NCBI RefSeq assembly: GCF_024721975.1
Contig: NZ_JANQBB010000001.1
Coordinates: 992,001-1,056,000 of the forward strand
From: Paenibacillus endoradicis
GTDB lineage: Bacteria; Bacillota; Bacilli; Paenibacillales; Paenibacillaceae
Reading direction: 5' to 3'
Length of the DNA stretch: 64,000 bases
Part shown: in pieces, positions 9,168 to 18,728 of the stretch
How the letters are laid out: every line of letters starts with the position of its first letter
Position numbering within the stretch: the stretch's first letter is position 1
Position numbers and translations under genes: made by a program
The notes under the pieces: generated by a model
What the model saw: the letters and a program-made list of their open reading frames with translations, nothing else
What the model was told of the DNA's origin: nothing
Databases searched by the model: none

Positions 9168-9506
9168 ATGGGATTAAATCTTGATCCAAATAAATGTAAA
9201 AAGCTGATCGAAGACAATATTGATATTGAGTTTTTTCGAGCAGTATTAGATCCAGTGCGGAGTGAGTTGTTGATTTTTCTTTCTGCAAATGGTGAAATGA
9301 CGATCGGTGGTATTGCAGAATATTTTCCACAGAATCGTTCAGTTATTTCTCGGCATCTTGATTACATGAGTCGTTTTGATATCGTTCAAAGGAGAAAAGA
9401 AGGGCGAGAAGTTTATTACAAAACAAATAATAATTTCATTGTGAATAAATTTGAACAAACATCTAATAATATGAAAGCACTCATGAATTTGAATTTGAAA
9501 TTGTGA
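9168..9506 (+). CDS. ArsR-type winged-helix regulator
   Basis: 112 residues from ATG 9168, chosen because AGGAGG lies at 9155-9160; an upstream in-frame start at 9099 would precede the promoter. The middle has the ArsR winged helix: FFRAVLDPVRSELLIFLSANGEMTIGGIAEYFPQNRSVISRHLDYM, then a wing RRKEGREVYYK. Such repressors block DNA until a ligand is bound. No metal-binding Cys motif of the classical ArsR type is evident (only one Cys near the N terminus), so a small-molecule or drug signal is likelier. It is followed by a terminator and, after the paiA segment, by an exporter carrying a similar operator. Confidence 0.8.
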   Translation: MGLNLDPNKCKKLIEDNIDIEFFRAVLDPVRSELLIFLSANGEMTIGGIAEYFPQNRSVISRHLDYMSRFDIVQRRKEGREVYYKTNNNFIVNKFEQTSNNMKALMNLNLKL

Positions 9507-9535
9507 ATAAATTTGAATAAATAGCTAACAATATG

Positions 9536-9573
9536 AAAGCACTAATGATTTTGAAATAATGCAGTGCTTTTTA
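9536..9573 (+). terminator. Terminator after arsR-type gene
   Basis: AAAGCACT (9536-9543) pairs with AGTGCTTT (9563-9570), followed by T residues. It is part of the duplicated junction; a sibling lies at 10357-10393. Confidence 0.6.
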
Positions 9574-9580
9574 ATTTAAC

Positions 9581-9608
9581 GTATACGTGCAGTTGTACGC
9601 ACGTATAC
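9581..9608. promoter_or_regulatory. Perfect inverted-repeat operator, orphaned copy
   Basis: Perfect 10-base arms GTATACGTGC and GCACGTATAC around AGTTGTAC. It resembles the site before the exporter (10408-10421) and the palindrome in the arsR promoter. It is now followed only by a truncated exporter start and then paiA, so it could still regulate paiA. Confidence 0.65.
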
Positions 9609-9762
9609 ATGAGAGTATTGTTTATTTTGATAAAATCAAATATGCACGACCTGGATTCTCCGAGAATGAAGTGAAAAAGATGTTTAACCTGATGCTAAGA
9701 GACAGATAAAATGTAGAAAAAGATTGTGCAATTGTAAAAAGGGAAACAAGAGAAACCATTAA

Positions 9763-10305
<543 letters not shown>

Positions 10306-10350
10306 CATTTTCACTGTAGCTAATAGTAATGGTGTTCTGAAAAAGGGATA

Positions 10351-10462
10351 AATATGAAAGCACTCATGAATTTGAAATAATACTGTGCTTTTTATTTTAA
10401 TAAAAGCGTGCATTTATGCACATATACACATGAGAGGAGTGTTTATTTTGATACAATCAAAA
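10351..10462 (+). repeat. Duplicated arsR/exporter junction, copy 2
   Basis: AATATGAAAGCACTCATGAA, terminator (10357-10393), operator GTGCAT-TT-ATGCAC (10408-10421), then ribosome site and TTG start of the intact exporter. It is the sibling of 9531-9640, with paiA between them. Confidence 0.7.
10408..10421. promoter_or_regulatory. Operator upstream of drug exporter
   Basis: GTGCAT-TT-ATGCAC inverted repeat, 26 bases before the exporter ribosome site; it shares the GTGC/GCAC core with 9128-9135 and 9581-9608. It is likely bound by the ArsR-type protein at 9168-9506; binding is inference. Confidence 0.6.
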
Positions 10463-12010
10463 ACAAAATGGTGGGTTTTAGCTACTGTTAGTTTAACCGT
10501 GTTTATGGCGATGTTAGATATTACAATTGTCAATGTTGCATTACCAGAAATACAACAAGATTTTTCATCGAATTTTTCAAATTTACAGTGGGTGTTGAAT
10601 GCCTATACTTTAGTATATGCTGCAATGTTGTTGCCAGTTTCAAAATTAGGAGACATTATCGGACGTAAAAAAGTCTTTTTATTAGGATTGGGTATTTTTA
10701 CGATTGGTTCTTTGGCCAGTGGATTTGCAAGCAGTGATATTTGGTTAAATATATTCCGTGGATTTCAAGGAATTGGTGGAGCAGCTATGATGTCATTATC
10801 ATTAACAATAGTTACTTCTTCATTTCCTGAAAAACAAAGAGGACTTGCACTGGGTATTTGGAGTAGTGCCGTTGGGCTTGCTATTGCCGGTGGTCCTTTG
10901 ATTGGTGGGGCATTAGTTGATAGTTTTGGTTGGCGATCTATTTTTCTAGTTAATATTCCTGTTGCGATTGTAGCAATTATATTAGGAATATTTGTTATTA
11001 AAGAAAGTGAAACTAACAAAAATGCAAAAATTGATATTTTAGGACTGATTTTTAGCACAGCCATGATTTTTACGATGATTTTGGCCTTAATTCAAAAATC
11101 GACGAATGGAGATTATGCATGGACTGATTGGCACATTTTAAGTCTACTTGGATTATCACTTGTTTTACTTATTGCTTTTATCATTACCGAAAGAAAAGTA
11201 GCACAGCCGATGATTGAATTATCTATTTTTAAGAATTGGACATTTAATGGGGCTAATATCGCGGCTTTTGTATTAGGTGCTGGACTATACGGAGGTTTTA
11301 CCTACTTGACCATTCTTATGCAAAATTACATGGGGTATTCAGCTTTTGATACAGGTGCAAAAATGTTACTCATTAGTGGTTTTACGATAGTTCTTGGTCC
11401 AATTGCAGGAATTATCTCAGGTAAAATTGGTAATCGTTGGTTAGTTAGTGGAGCACTATTAATTGGTGCAATCGGAATATTTGTTATGCGTTATATGATC
11501 AAAGTTCCGTTTGAATGGAGCTATCTGATGCCTGGTTTTATTCTTTTAGGTATTAGCAATGCTCTAGTCAATCCACCTATTACAAATGCTGCTATGAGTT
11601 CAGTTGACAAAGAGTATGTAGGTATGGCTTCAGGTATCTTAAATGTCTTTAGACAAGTGGGTATCTCCTTTGGTGTTGTAATGCTGGGAATTAAATTAAC
11701 GGAAGGTTATAACACTTCGTTGAACACTAATATTATGAATTTAGCCAATATTCCTACCGATTTTAAAAATCAAATGCTGGATGTTTTCCATAAAGCTGGA
11801 GCTTTTGGAGGTTCACAAATCTTTGGTAGCGAGCAAGCTGAAGCATTTAAAGCTATGCCAGCTTTTGAAGAAATGAAGACGCTCGTTTTTAATGCTTTTA
11901 ATTCAGGTATGCAAAATGTAACGCTATTGATTGGTATCTTCTTATTAATTGGTACATTCGCGAGTGCAATTATGATTAAAAACAAGAAAAATACTCAGAA
12001 TGGGAATTAA
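10448..12010 (+). CDS. MFS multidrug exporter, EmrB/QacA (DHA2) family
   Basis: About 520 residues from TTG 10448, chosen because GAGGAG lies at 10434-10439; an in-frame frame upstream to 10385 would run through the terminator and operator. It has about 14 hydrophobic helices, the opening MLDITIVNVALPEIQQDFS, the motif-A loop KLGDIIGRKKVF and the antiporter motif GWRSIFLVNIPVAIVAIILG, all DHA2 hallmarks. Proton-driven export of drugs or similar compounds is expected. AT-rich like the arsR gene, and unlike the GC-richer MMPL gene just downstream, which suggests acquired DNA. Control by the upstream ArsR-type protein is likely. Confidence 0.87.
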   Translation: MIQSKTKWWVLATVSLTVFMAMLDITIVNVALPEIQQDFSSNFSNLQWVLNAYTLVYAAMLLPVSKLGDIIGRKKVFLLGLGIFTIGSLASGFASSDIWLNIFRGFQGIGGAAMMSLSLTIVTSSFPEKQRGLALGIWSSAVGLAIAGGPLIGGALVDSFGWRSIFLVNIPVAIVAIILGIFVIKESETNKNAKIDILGLIFSTAMIFTMILALIQKSTNGDYAWTDWHILSLLGLSLVLLIAFIITERKVAQPMIELSIFKNWTFNGANIAAFVLGAGLYGGFTYLTILMQNYMGYSAFDTGAKMLLISGFTIVLGPIAGIISGKIGNRWLVSGALLIGAIGIFVMRYMIKVPFEWSYLMPGFILLGISNALVNPPITNAAMSSVDKEYVGMASGILNVFRQVGISFGVVMLGIKLTEGYNTSLNTNIMNLANIPTDFKNQMLDVFHKAGAFGGSQIFGSEQAEAFKAMPAFEEMKTLVFNAFNSGMQNVTLLIGIFLLIGTFASAIMIKNKKNTQNGN

Positions 12011-12064
12011 TCTTCATTCATCTGATGAATTCTTAATTTTACTTTATTTGAAAGGTGATTATAA

Positions 12065-15000
12065 ATGAGAACAATACTGAAATTTAAATGGTTGGTGCTT
12101 GCTGTTTGGCTAATCGCAGCGGTGGTACTTATGGCTACCGCACCGGGCATGCAGGATCTGGTACGAACAAAGGGGCAAATTAATGTTCCAGATGGGTACT
12201 CTTCTACCGTAGCCCGCGAATTAGAGAAAGCCATTGGGGAGAGCGACAGCTCTGGTGCCAGCAGCGGAATGCCAACCGTGCTTGTATTCCATAAGGATGA
12301 AGGGTTGTCAGCTGCAGATATTGCAGAGGTGAAGGACGGTATCGATAAGCTTAAGAGCGACGGAAAGTCGATCGGCGTGTTGTCGGTCACGACTCACTTT
12401 GATACCAAGGAGCTGGCAGAGCAGATGGTATCAAAGGATGGCAACACCATCATTGCCCTCGTTAATGTCGAGGCGGGCGACCGTGAACTCTCCGAGCTTC
12501 GAGACGGCCTGTACGGAGCGATCTCGGACGTAAAGGTGGAGCATTATTATACGGGTAACTGGCTAATATCCGAGGACGTTCTCCAAAGCTCGCAAGATGG
12601 ACTTAAGAAAACAGAATTCATTACACTTGGTTTTATTCTAGTTATTTTATTCGTTGTATTCCGTTCGGCCATCGCGCCGTTTGTGCCGCTTGTAGCGGTA
12701 GGATTTACGTATTTAATTTCGCAGTCCATTATTGCTTTTCTGGTCGAATACTTCGACTTCCCGTTGTCTAATTTTACGCAGATATTTTTGGTCGCCGTAT
12801 TGTTCGGGATAGGAACCGATTATTGCATTCTGCTCATCAGCCGCTTCAAGGAAGAGCTTGCCCATAGTGGCGGTGATAAGACGGAAGCGATCATCAATAC
12901 GTACCGTACAGCAGGAAAAACAGTATTGTTTTCTGGATTAGCTGTATTGGTCGGTTTTTCTGCTATTGGCTTCTCTACCTTTATGCTTTATCGCTCGGCT
13001 GTTGCCGTTGCGATCGGCGTAGCTATTATGCTCATCGCTTTGTTTACGATTGTACCATTCTTTATGGCGTTGCTCGGAACCAAGCTGTTTTGGCCGGCAA
13101 AAGGCTCTTTGGAGCATAAGCCAAGCAAGCTATGGGGAACGGTCGGCAAGTTTTCCTTGAAACGTCCATTGTGGGCGCTCATTATATTAGCCGTCATTAT
13201 TGTTCCGTTCTTAACAGCTTATAAAGGCACGATCTCTTTTAATTCGTTAGACGAGATTGGCTATAAATACGATTCGGTTAAAGCTTTTAATATCATATCA
13301 GACAGCTTCGGCCCTGGGGATTCACTTCCGACAACCGTAATTGTCAAAACCGATAAGCCGCTGGATACGCCTGAAGGGCTTGCTACGTTGGAGCAAGTAA
13401 GCCGAGAGCTGGCAAATACGCAAGGTGTAAAAGCAGTGCGCAGCGCTACTCGTCCAACAGGAGAGGTTATGGAGCAGTTTCTTGTCTCCGATCAAGTGGT
13501 AACTTTGGAGGAAGGTCTTGGCCAAAGTGGCGAAGGCTTAGGGAAAATTGGGGATGGGCTGTCAGAAGCAAGCAGCGCTTTGAATGAAAATGCGCCAAAA
13601 TTGAATGAGGCCGTTGATGGCGCCGGACAGCTCGTTGTAGGCACCAATAAGCTGAAGGATGGCATTGTGCAGCTTGGTGATGGCTTGAAACGGATCCAGC
13701 AAGGCTTGAATATCGGCTCGGTCGGTGCGGACGAGCTTAGCGAGGGACTAAAGCAAGCGCAGTCGAGCGCCGAGCAGTTAGCTGACGCAAGCAAGCAGCT
13801 GCAGGTCAGCTATGAACAGCTGGGTGGAGGTCTTGGACAATTGACAGGTGCTTATACCGCCATTGCATCGGAGCAAGCGAAGCTTGCGGATGGTTTGTCA
13901 GGCGTCGAACAAGGGCTATCAGGCCTGCAAGAGAGCTACCCAGAGCTGCAAAATGATGAAAACTACAAGCAAGCTCTAAGCACACTGGCTCAACTGCAAG
14001 CGGGAGCTTCAGGCATTAGCGACCAATTGAAACAGCTAAACGAGCAGCTTGTCGGCATTTCTTCTGGCATGACGCAGGCCAATGTAGGCTTCTTACAGGC
14101 AGCAGAAGGCCAGTCGTCACTGGCTTCGGGTCTTGGCAAGCTGGTCGCGGGACTGTACGAGCTGCAGAAAGGGATTGCGCAGGCCGCTGCAGGACAAGGA
14201 GAAATCGTCTCTCAGCTACCAAGCGTAACGCAAGGTTTTAACGAGCTGACCGATGGCCAGAAAGAGCTGCAAGCGGGCTTCGCTTCACTTAACGATCAGC
14301 TTGGCGAGCTTACAAGCGGCCTTGACCAGAGCGTAGAAGGCTTGACACAGGTAACAGATGGACTTGCTTTGGCAAGAGTCTACCTTAATGGTCTTGCCGG
14401 ATCGCCGAATAAACAAATGACGGGGTGGTACATTCCGCAAGAAGCCATTGCGAACGAGGAGTTCCAAGCGGCGCTTAATGTTTATATGTCGGAGGATCGT
14501 CAAACGGCTAAGTTCGATGTCGTGTTTGCCAGCAACCCTTACTCCCAAGAAACAATGGCGCAAATCGACGAGCTTGAAGCGGCTGTGAATCGCGTAATTC
14601 AAGGCTCCGAATATAGCGGCGCGCAGGTGGCCATTGGCGGCATAACGAGCATGAACAACGATTTGAGCAACATATCGAAAGCCGATTATTCGCGTACGGT
14701 TATCTTGATGTTGATCGGAATATCGATTATTTTGATTATTTTGTTCCGTTCGATCGTCATGCCATTGTATATGGTAGCCTCACTGCTGGTTACCTATTAT
14801 TCCTCCATGGCGATTGCAGAGGTCATATTTGTACGGTTGTTAGGCCTATCGGGCATTAGCTGGGCGGTTCCGTTCTTCGGCTTCGTCATGCTGGTAGCGC
14901 TCGGTATCGATTATAGTATCTTCCTGATGGATCGGTTCAAGGAGTACCGCCATCTCTCGCCGCAGGAAGCTATTCTTGAAGCGATGAAGAACATGGGAAC

Positions 15001-15217
15001 TGTCATTATGTCTGCAGCGGTTATTCTAGGCGGTACGTTTGCAGCGATGCTCCCTTCTGGCGTAATGTCGCTCCTGCAAATTGCGACTATCGTGCTTTGC
15101 GGATTGTTTATGTACGCTTTGCTCATGCTGCCGCTATTCATTCCCGTTATGGTCCGTACGTTCGGACCAGCGAACTGGTGGCCTTTCATGGGCCGCAGGC
15201 AGAATGAGGAGCAATAG
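12065..15217 (+). CDS. MMPL/YdfJ-family RND transporter with long coiled external domain
   Basis: 1050 residues, longer than the ~720 of B. subtilis YdfJ. Two RND halves: helices around residues 180-340 (FGIGTDYCILLISRFKEEL, the TM4-like Asp motif) and 885-1035 (VALGIDYSIFLMDRFKEYR). Between them, residues ~478-778 form a long extracellular stretch of Gly/Leu/Gln/Ser-rich heptad-like repeats (LGQSGEGLGKIGDGLSEA, QLADASKQLQVSYEQLGG), as in Firmicute MmpL and YhgE proteins. RND proteins of this class export lipids or amphiphilic compounds with proton influx. The ribosome site AAAGGTGAT precedes ATG. Base composition is clearly GC-richer than the preceding exporter. Substrate unknown. Confidence 0.9.
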   Translation: MRTILKFKWLVLAVWLIAAVVLMATAPGMQDLVRTKGQINVPDGYSSTVARELEKAIGESDSSGASSGMPTVLVFHKDEGLSAADIAEVKDGIDKLKSDGKSIGVLSVTTHFDTKELAEQMVSKDGNTIIALVNVEAGDRELSELRDGLYGAISDVKVEHYYTGNWLISEDVLQSSQDGLKKTEFITLGFILVILFVVFRSAIAPFVPLVAVGFTYLISQSIIAFLVEYFDFPLSNFTQIFLVAVLFGIGTDYCILLISRFKEELAHSGGDKTEAIINTYRTAGKTVLFSGLAVLVGFSAIGFSTFMLYRSAVAVAIGVAIMLIALFTIVPFFMALLGTKLFWPAKGSLEHKPSKLWGTVGKFSLKRPLWALIILAVIIVPFLTAYKGTISFNSLDEIGYKYDSVKAFNIISDSFGPGDSLPTTVIVKTDKPLDTPEGLATLEQVSRELANTQGVKAVRSATRPTGEVMEQFLVSDQVVTLEEGLGQSGEGLGKIGDGLSEASSALNENAPKLNEAVDGAGQLVVGTNKLKDGIVQLGDGLKRIQQGLNIGSVGADELSEGLKQAQSSAEQLADASKQLQVSYEQLGGGLGQLTGAYTAIASEQAKLADGLSGVEQGLSGLQESYPELQNDENYKQALSTLAQLQAGASGISDQLKQLNEQLVGISSGMTQANVGFLQAAEGQSSLASGLGKLVAGLYELQKGIAQAAAGQGEIVSQLPSVTQGFNELTDGQKELQAGFASLNDQLGELTSGLDQSVEGLTQVTDGLALARVYLNGLAGSPNKQMTGWYIPQEAIANEEFQAALNVYMSEDRQTAKFDVVFASNPYSQETMAQIDELEAAVNRVIQGSEYSGAQVAIGGITSMNNDLSNISKADYSRTVILMLIGISIILIILFRSIVMPLYMVASLLVTYYSSMAIAEVIFVRLLGLSGISWAVPFFGFVMLVALGIDYSIFLMDRFKEYRHLSPQEAILEAMKNMGTVIMSAAVILGGTFAAMLPSGVMSLLQIATIVLCGLFMYALLMLPLFIPVMVRTFGPANWWPFMGRRQNEEQ

Positions 15218-15290
15218 AGTCGTTCACGCGGCGGGCATCAACTTAAGGGGGAAGCAAGTCTCCCATAATTCCACGCATTAAATAAATAGA

Positions 15291-15341
15291 AAAAAGGATT
15301 ACCTAGGGCATGCATCAGCGGCTCAGAGGTAATCCTTTTTG
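15291..15341 (+). terminator. Terminator after MMPL gene
   Basis: AAAAAGGATTACCT (15291-15304) pairs perfectly with AGGTAATCCTTTTT (15327-15340) around a 22-base loop; it ends in T residues and works in both directions. Confidence 0.85.
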
Positions 15342-15348
15342 TTTATGC

Positions 15349-15468
15349 TTATTTTTGTACGGCTAGAATTTCATTGATTTGCAGCTGCTGCTCATAAAGT
15401 AATAGCTGCAAATGCTCGGCTCGTTCCTTACAAGCGAAGGCTTCTTGCTCTGCAATGGAATCATGCTA
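15349..15468 (-). pseudogene. C-terminal gene remnant
   Basis: The minus strand reads about 38 residues, HDSIAEQEAFACKERAEHLQ then LLLYEQQLQINEILAVQK, to a TAA at 15349-15351. A TAG stands just upstream and there is no start. The Leu/Glu/Gln pattern suggests a helical C terminus of a regulator such as MerR, but the family cannot be fixed. It is probably the leftover of a regulator of the MMPL transporter. Confidence 0.4.
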
Positions 15469-15566
15469 CCTCACTTTAATTTACCGTGAAGGTGATGAGG
15501 CACGCTATAATAGTATTTATGTCTCCTAACAGAGTCGTTCTCTCTAGGGACATACCTCCACTATGA

Positions 15567-15962
15567 TCATGAGGGGTAAATCGTCACATCAGTAATTTTT
15601 TCATCGCTGATTTTTAAGTTTAATTTGTTGGTTAGCATTTTTCTTAATATCATTTCTGTCTTATTTAAATCCTCTTTTTGTTTTTCGATTTCGGCTAGCT
15701 TACGATATATCAGCTCAATTTTCTTATCGATCGAAATATCATCACCATTACTGGATTGAATCTCGGTGATCTCCTTCAAGGAGAAACCTACAGAATGAAC
15801 TGTTTTGATCATTAACAGATGCTCAATTACATCGAAAGAATAATTTCTATAATTGTTATCATCTCTGTCTATATATTTTTCAGGAAGCAGACCTTGTTTC
15901 TCATAAAATCTGATTGTTGACACAGCTAATCCAGTTGCCTTGGAAACTTCATTAATTTTCAT
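15567..15962 (-). CDS. MerR-family regulator
   Basis: 131 residues. The N terminus is a MerR winged helix-turn-helix: MKINEVSKATGLAVSTIRFYEKQGLL, then NNYRNYSFDVIEHLLMIKTV, followed by a coiled-coil dimerisation helix (IELIYRKLAEIEKQKEDLNKTE). No Cys metal-binding loop, so an organic effector is likelier. It is divergent from the patatin-like gene; the shared region holds a promoter with the elongated spacer typical of MerR activation. It may control both genes. Confidence 0.87.
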   Translation of the reverse strand: MKINEVSKATGLAVSTIRFYEKQGLLPEKYIDRDDNNYRNYSFDVIEHLLMIKTVHSVGFSLKEITEIQSSNGDDISIDKKIELIYRKLAEIEKQKEDLNKTEMILRKMLTNKLNLKISDEKITDVTIYPS

Positions 15963-15984
15963 GAGGGCACCTCAAAATTTTGTC

Positions 15985-16016
15985 TTGACCTTAAACATTA
16001 CTTCATAGTTTATGAT
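15985..16016 (+). promoter_or_regulatory. MerR-type promoter with 20-bp spacer
   Basis: TTGACC (15985-15990) and TATGAT (16011-16016) are 20 bases apart instead of 17, the over-long spacing that MerR proteins untwist to activate. The spacer holds the inverted repeat TAAAC-N11-GTTTA (15992-16012). It drives the patatin-like gene; control by the adjacent MerR gene is inference. Confidence 0.7.
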
Positions 16017-16074
16017 GCTACTAGTAAATAGCATAAGAGTCAATACTAAAATAAAAAGAATGGTGGTAGCTACA

Positions 16075-16926
16075 ATGTACAATGAGAAGCACGAAACACG
16101 GGCAGTTGTATTGGGTGGGGGAGGAGTTACCGGAATAGCCTGGGAGATCGGGATGCTAACAGGCTTACTCCATGCAGGGATCAAATTAGAAGATGCGGAC
16201 GTGATTATTGGAACATCTGCTGGTTCATTTGTTGGCGCCGCACTGGCATGTCATTATGATCTAAATAAACTTTATGAATCTCAGTTAGTCCCAAATACCG
16301 CTGAAATCAATACTTCAACTGATAATTTAACTAAGTTTCTATGGATTAGGGCTGTTCTCTTGGGTGGAAGAAATCCTAAAAAAACAGGAAAAATGTTTGG
16401 AGATATTGCTAAAAGGCACCCCTCTAAAGTTACACAAGAAATGCGGAGATCCGTTGTAAAATCAAGGCTTGTGACAACCGAATGGCCGTCCAATTTAAAT
16501 GTGACTGCAATCAATGCGGCGACAGGTGACCTTCATTTATTGAATAAGGATTCGGGAGTTTCTCTGTTGGAGGCCGTATCTGCAAGTGGTGCTGTTCCAG
16601 GAATATGGCCGTTTATAAGCTTTGGCGGACAAGACTGGATTGACGGTGGGATGGTATCAAGCACGAACGCTCATTTAGCAAGCGGTTTTAATAAAGTCAT
16701 CGTGTTATCACCCATGCCTAAGAGACACGGGCTTGTTCCAGGTGTTAAGAATGATGTAGCAGAATTACAAAAAAGTGCAAAGGCCTCTCTTATTATACCC
16801 GATGGAAACAGCATTGTAGCGATGGGGAAAAATCGTTATGATCCAAGCTGTGTACCAACATCGGTAAAAGCCGGATACGATCAAGCTATACAAGAAGCTC
16901 CGAGTATACGGGAAATCTGGGACTAA
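16075..16926 (+). CDS. Patatin-like phospholipase
   Basis: About 283 residues from ATG 16075 (MYNEKHETRAVVLGGGG), chosen because GGTGGT sits eight bases upstream; in-frame ATGs at 16012 and 16057 exist. The patatin core is complete: oxyanion loop GGGGVTG, nucleophile motif GTSAGS with catalytic Ser, and the partner Asp in IDGG. These lipases hydrolyse acyl esters of phospholipids. It lacks a signal peptide, so it is cytoplasmic. It is divergent from a MerR regulator and probably under its control. Confidence 0.87.
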   Translation: MYNEKHETRAVVLGGGGVTGIAWEIGMLTGLLHAGIKLEDADVIIGTSAGSFVGAALACHYDLNKLYESQLVPNTAEINTSTDNLTKFLWIRAVLLGGRNPKKTGKMFGDIAKRHPSKVTQEMRRSVVKSRLVTTEWPSNLNVTAINAATGDLHLLNKDSGVSLLEAVSASGAVPGIWPFISFGGQDWIDGGMVSSTNAHLASGFNKVIVLSPMPKRHGLVPGVKNDVAELQKSAKASLIIPDGNSIVAMGKNRYDPSCVPTSVKAGYDQAIQEAPSIREIWD

Positions 16927-17696
16927 TTTTCAGAAAATAGTGTGCGTCCAGGATTGAAAAGAATCGAGATATTTGGAGAATGGGAATACATGTGGACTTG
17001 TGATATCTAATGCATAACATTTTTGACTATTTCCTAGTATCAATTTATACTGTAGTTAGTTTCAATATTAGGGGGATGTATCAAGTGTCTGCTGTTGTTC
17101 TTAGCTAATTAATTGCATTAGGTTTATTCTATTTAAATTTCAGAATTCCACTTATTTGAGTGGTTTATTTCTTCATGAAATAAATGGAATAACCCTGCAA
17201 TAGTTAAGAACATGGGACATCGACTACTTTTAGTTGACTGCGGAACCGTGCTCTCATGCACGGTTTTTTACATTTTGCCCTAATTGTCAAGATTCATTTG
17301 TTTTGACATTCGTTTGAATTGGGACATCATGTTATCCGTTAGTCAATTCCCTATGGGGGCAGGAGATGAACGATATGTTCATTTTCTGCCCTTTTTTTGC
17401 TTTTAAAAATAATGGGGAAGTGAGTGATTTCTAAATGAGTTTTATGTAAGGCTCGGCATTTCGACAAAAGAGCTTTCCGGAAAGATATTTCTGCCCGATC
17501 CTATTGCTGCATCAATATAGAAAGAGCTTGTGGCGAAAGATACAGATTTCGATTCAGAGCTGTGCGATATTTATTCCGGTCGCCCCAATTGAAATCGAAG
17601 TGCAAGACGGAGTCCAGTTTGTAGAGATATTCTTTGGAGTGCGTAATATGCTCTACTGAGTAAACCAAAAATAAATAGATTGGTAGGTAGATTAAC
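16927..17696. other. Intergenic with two hairpins and a decayed gene tail
   Basis: Hairpin at 17245-17270 (ACCGTGC/GCACGGT plus T-run) and a stronger one at 17357-17398 (GGGCAGGAGATGAAC paired with GTTCATTTTCTGCCC, two mismatches, T7) look like intrinsic terminators. Between 17470 and 17659 the plus strand has shifted frames reading like a worn protein end (EIEVQDGVQFVEIFFGV then RNMLY and stop at 17657-17659); I do not recognise it. Confidence 0.5.
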
Positions 17697-18728
17697 TTGG
17701 AACAGAATATGATCATTATTGCTCAAGGTTTAGCCGAAGTACTTCAACGCGGAAAGGTACGTCATTTAGAGAAAGGGTATATGACAGATGCTGAACGTGG
17801 GTGGTCTGGTGCGGAAGTACGTCGTATAGAGGTTACTTACGAAAATGGTCAAAAGGAGAGCGTGATATTTAAAGAAGCCGCTCTAAAAGAACGCATGGCG
17901 ATGAAAACGTTAACTGACCAGGGCCATCGAAACTCGCCCGCAGCTTTTTCACTCGATATAGAAACAGATGAGCCTAGATGGATGGCGATAGAAGATTTGG
18001 GAAGTGTTAAATCTCCTCCGTCTTGCGTAGATTGGTCGCCAAGGGTTGCGGAGGCATTAGCTAGAATCCATACAAGTAATATGGGTAGAGGTGAGGAGAT
18101 GCTGTGGCTGCCTCATGCTGACGGTCATTATTGGAAAAATTATTTGGTTACGCAAGTGTCTGTGGACCATTTTGAAACGCTTATGGAGCAAAATCCCGAA
18201 TTTTGCAGGGAATTTGGTGCTTATATGCCATCACTGCGTGAAAAAGCTAACGCTTTTGCACGCGATATGGAGGCTTTGTACGATGAGAAGGAAAGCCTGA
18301 CTCTTACGCATGGAGATTTGCAGTCGGTAGATGGTTCCCACATACATTATTATAATGGAAAACCATATTTTATTGATTTCGGGTGGTGCTATTATGCGCC
18401 TTTTTATATTGACCTGGCCAGTTATTTTAACCTTGAGCATGCCAAACTTTATTACAACGAATTAATTTCAAACGGTATCTCACTTAGCTATGATGATTTT
18501 TATGAAAGATTGAGGGCAGCATTTCGATACTCTGGCTTGATATATTTATGTCCCAGCATTAGACAATGGTCTCTCGGGCCTACTGAACAAACAGGTAAAC
18601 GTCTGCTTCATATGTTGAAGATTGTACTTACAGGAGAATTCCCTGAGCGTAGGATAGATTACTCTAGCGAGCTTTTCTCAAAGCTGCTCAAGGAACATAA
18701 GAACGGTACACTTCATAAGCTCAATTAA
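17697..18728 (+). CDS. APH/choline-kinase-fold phosphotransferase
   Basis: 343 residues. The C-terminal lobe has the kinase loop LTHGDLQSVDGSHIH (HGD with catalytic Asp, although the usual Asn four residues on is replaced) and the metal motif YFIDFGWCYYAPFYIDLA (DFG-like). It belongs with aminoglycoside phosphotransferase-like proteins; many such Firmicute proteins phosphorylate other alcohols. TTG start 17697 with GGTAGG at 17681-17686; ATG 17709 is an alternative. Isolated gene with no terminator noted. Antibiotic resistance should not be assumed. Confidence 0.75.
   Translation: MEQNMIIIAQGLAEVLQRGKVRHLEKGYMTDAERGWSGAEVRRIEVTYENGQKESVIFKEAALKERMAMKTLTDQGHRNSPAAFSLDIETDEPRWMAIEDLGSVKSPPSCVDWSPRVAEALARIHTSNMGRGEEMLWLPHADGHYWKNYLVTQVSVDHFETLMEQNPEFCREFGAYMPSLREKANAFARDMEALYDEKESLTLTHGDLQSVDGSHIHYYNGKPYFIDFGWCYYAPFYIDLASYFNLEHAKLYYNELISNGISLSYDDFYERLRAAFRYSGLIYLCPSIRQWSLGPTEQTGKRLLHMLKIVLTGEFPERRIDYSSELFSKLLKEHKNGTLHKLN

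Larger units (their letters stand above)
9531..9640 (+). repeat. Duplicated arsR/exporter junction, copy 1
   Basis: Contains AATATGAAAGCACTAATGAT, a terminator, an operator and a TTG start context GTATTGTTTATTTTGATAAA. The same arrangement recurs at 10351-10462 before the intact exporter. A shorter third copy of the first part lies at the 3' end of the arsR-type gene (about 9441-9493). After ~20 bases past the TTG the copy diverges, so it is the truncated beginning of a lost exporter gene. Confidence 0.7.

Noticed and set aside
14016..14222. Antisense frames over the MMPL gene
   Set aside because: Shadow reading of the GC-richer repeat domain.
17245..17270. Group II intron domain V
   Set aside because: The hairpin ACCGTGC/GCACGGT is short and lacks the AGC catalytic triad and reverse transcriptase; a terminator explains it.
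17697..18728. Aminoglycoside-resistance gene
   Set aside because: APH fold alone does not prove this activity and the catalytic-loop Asn is replaced.
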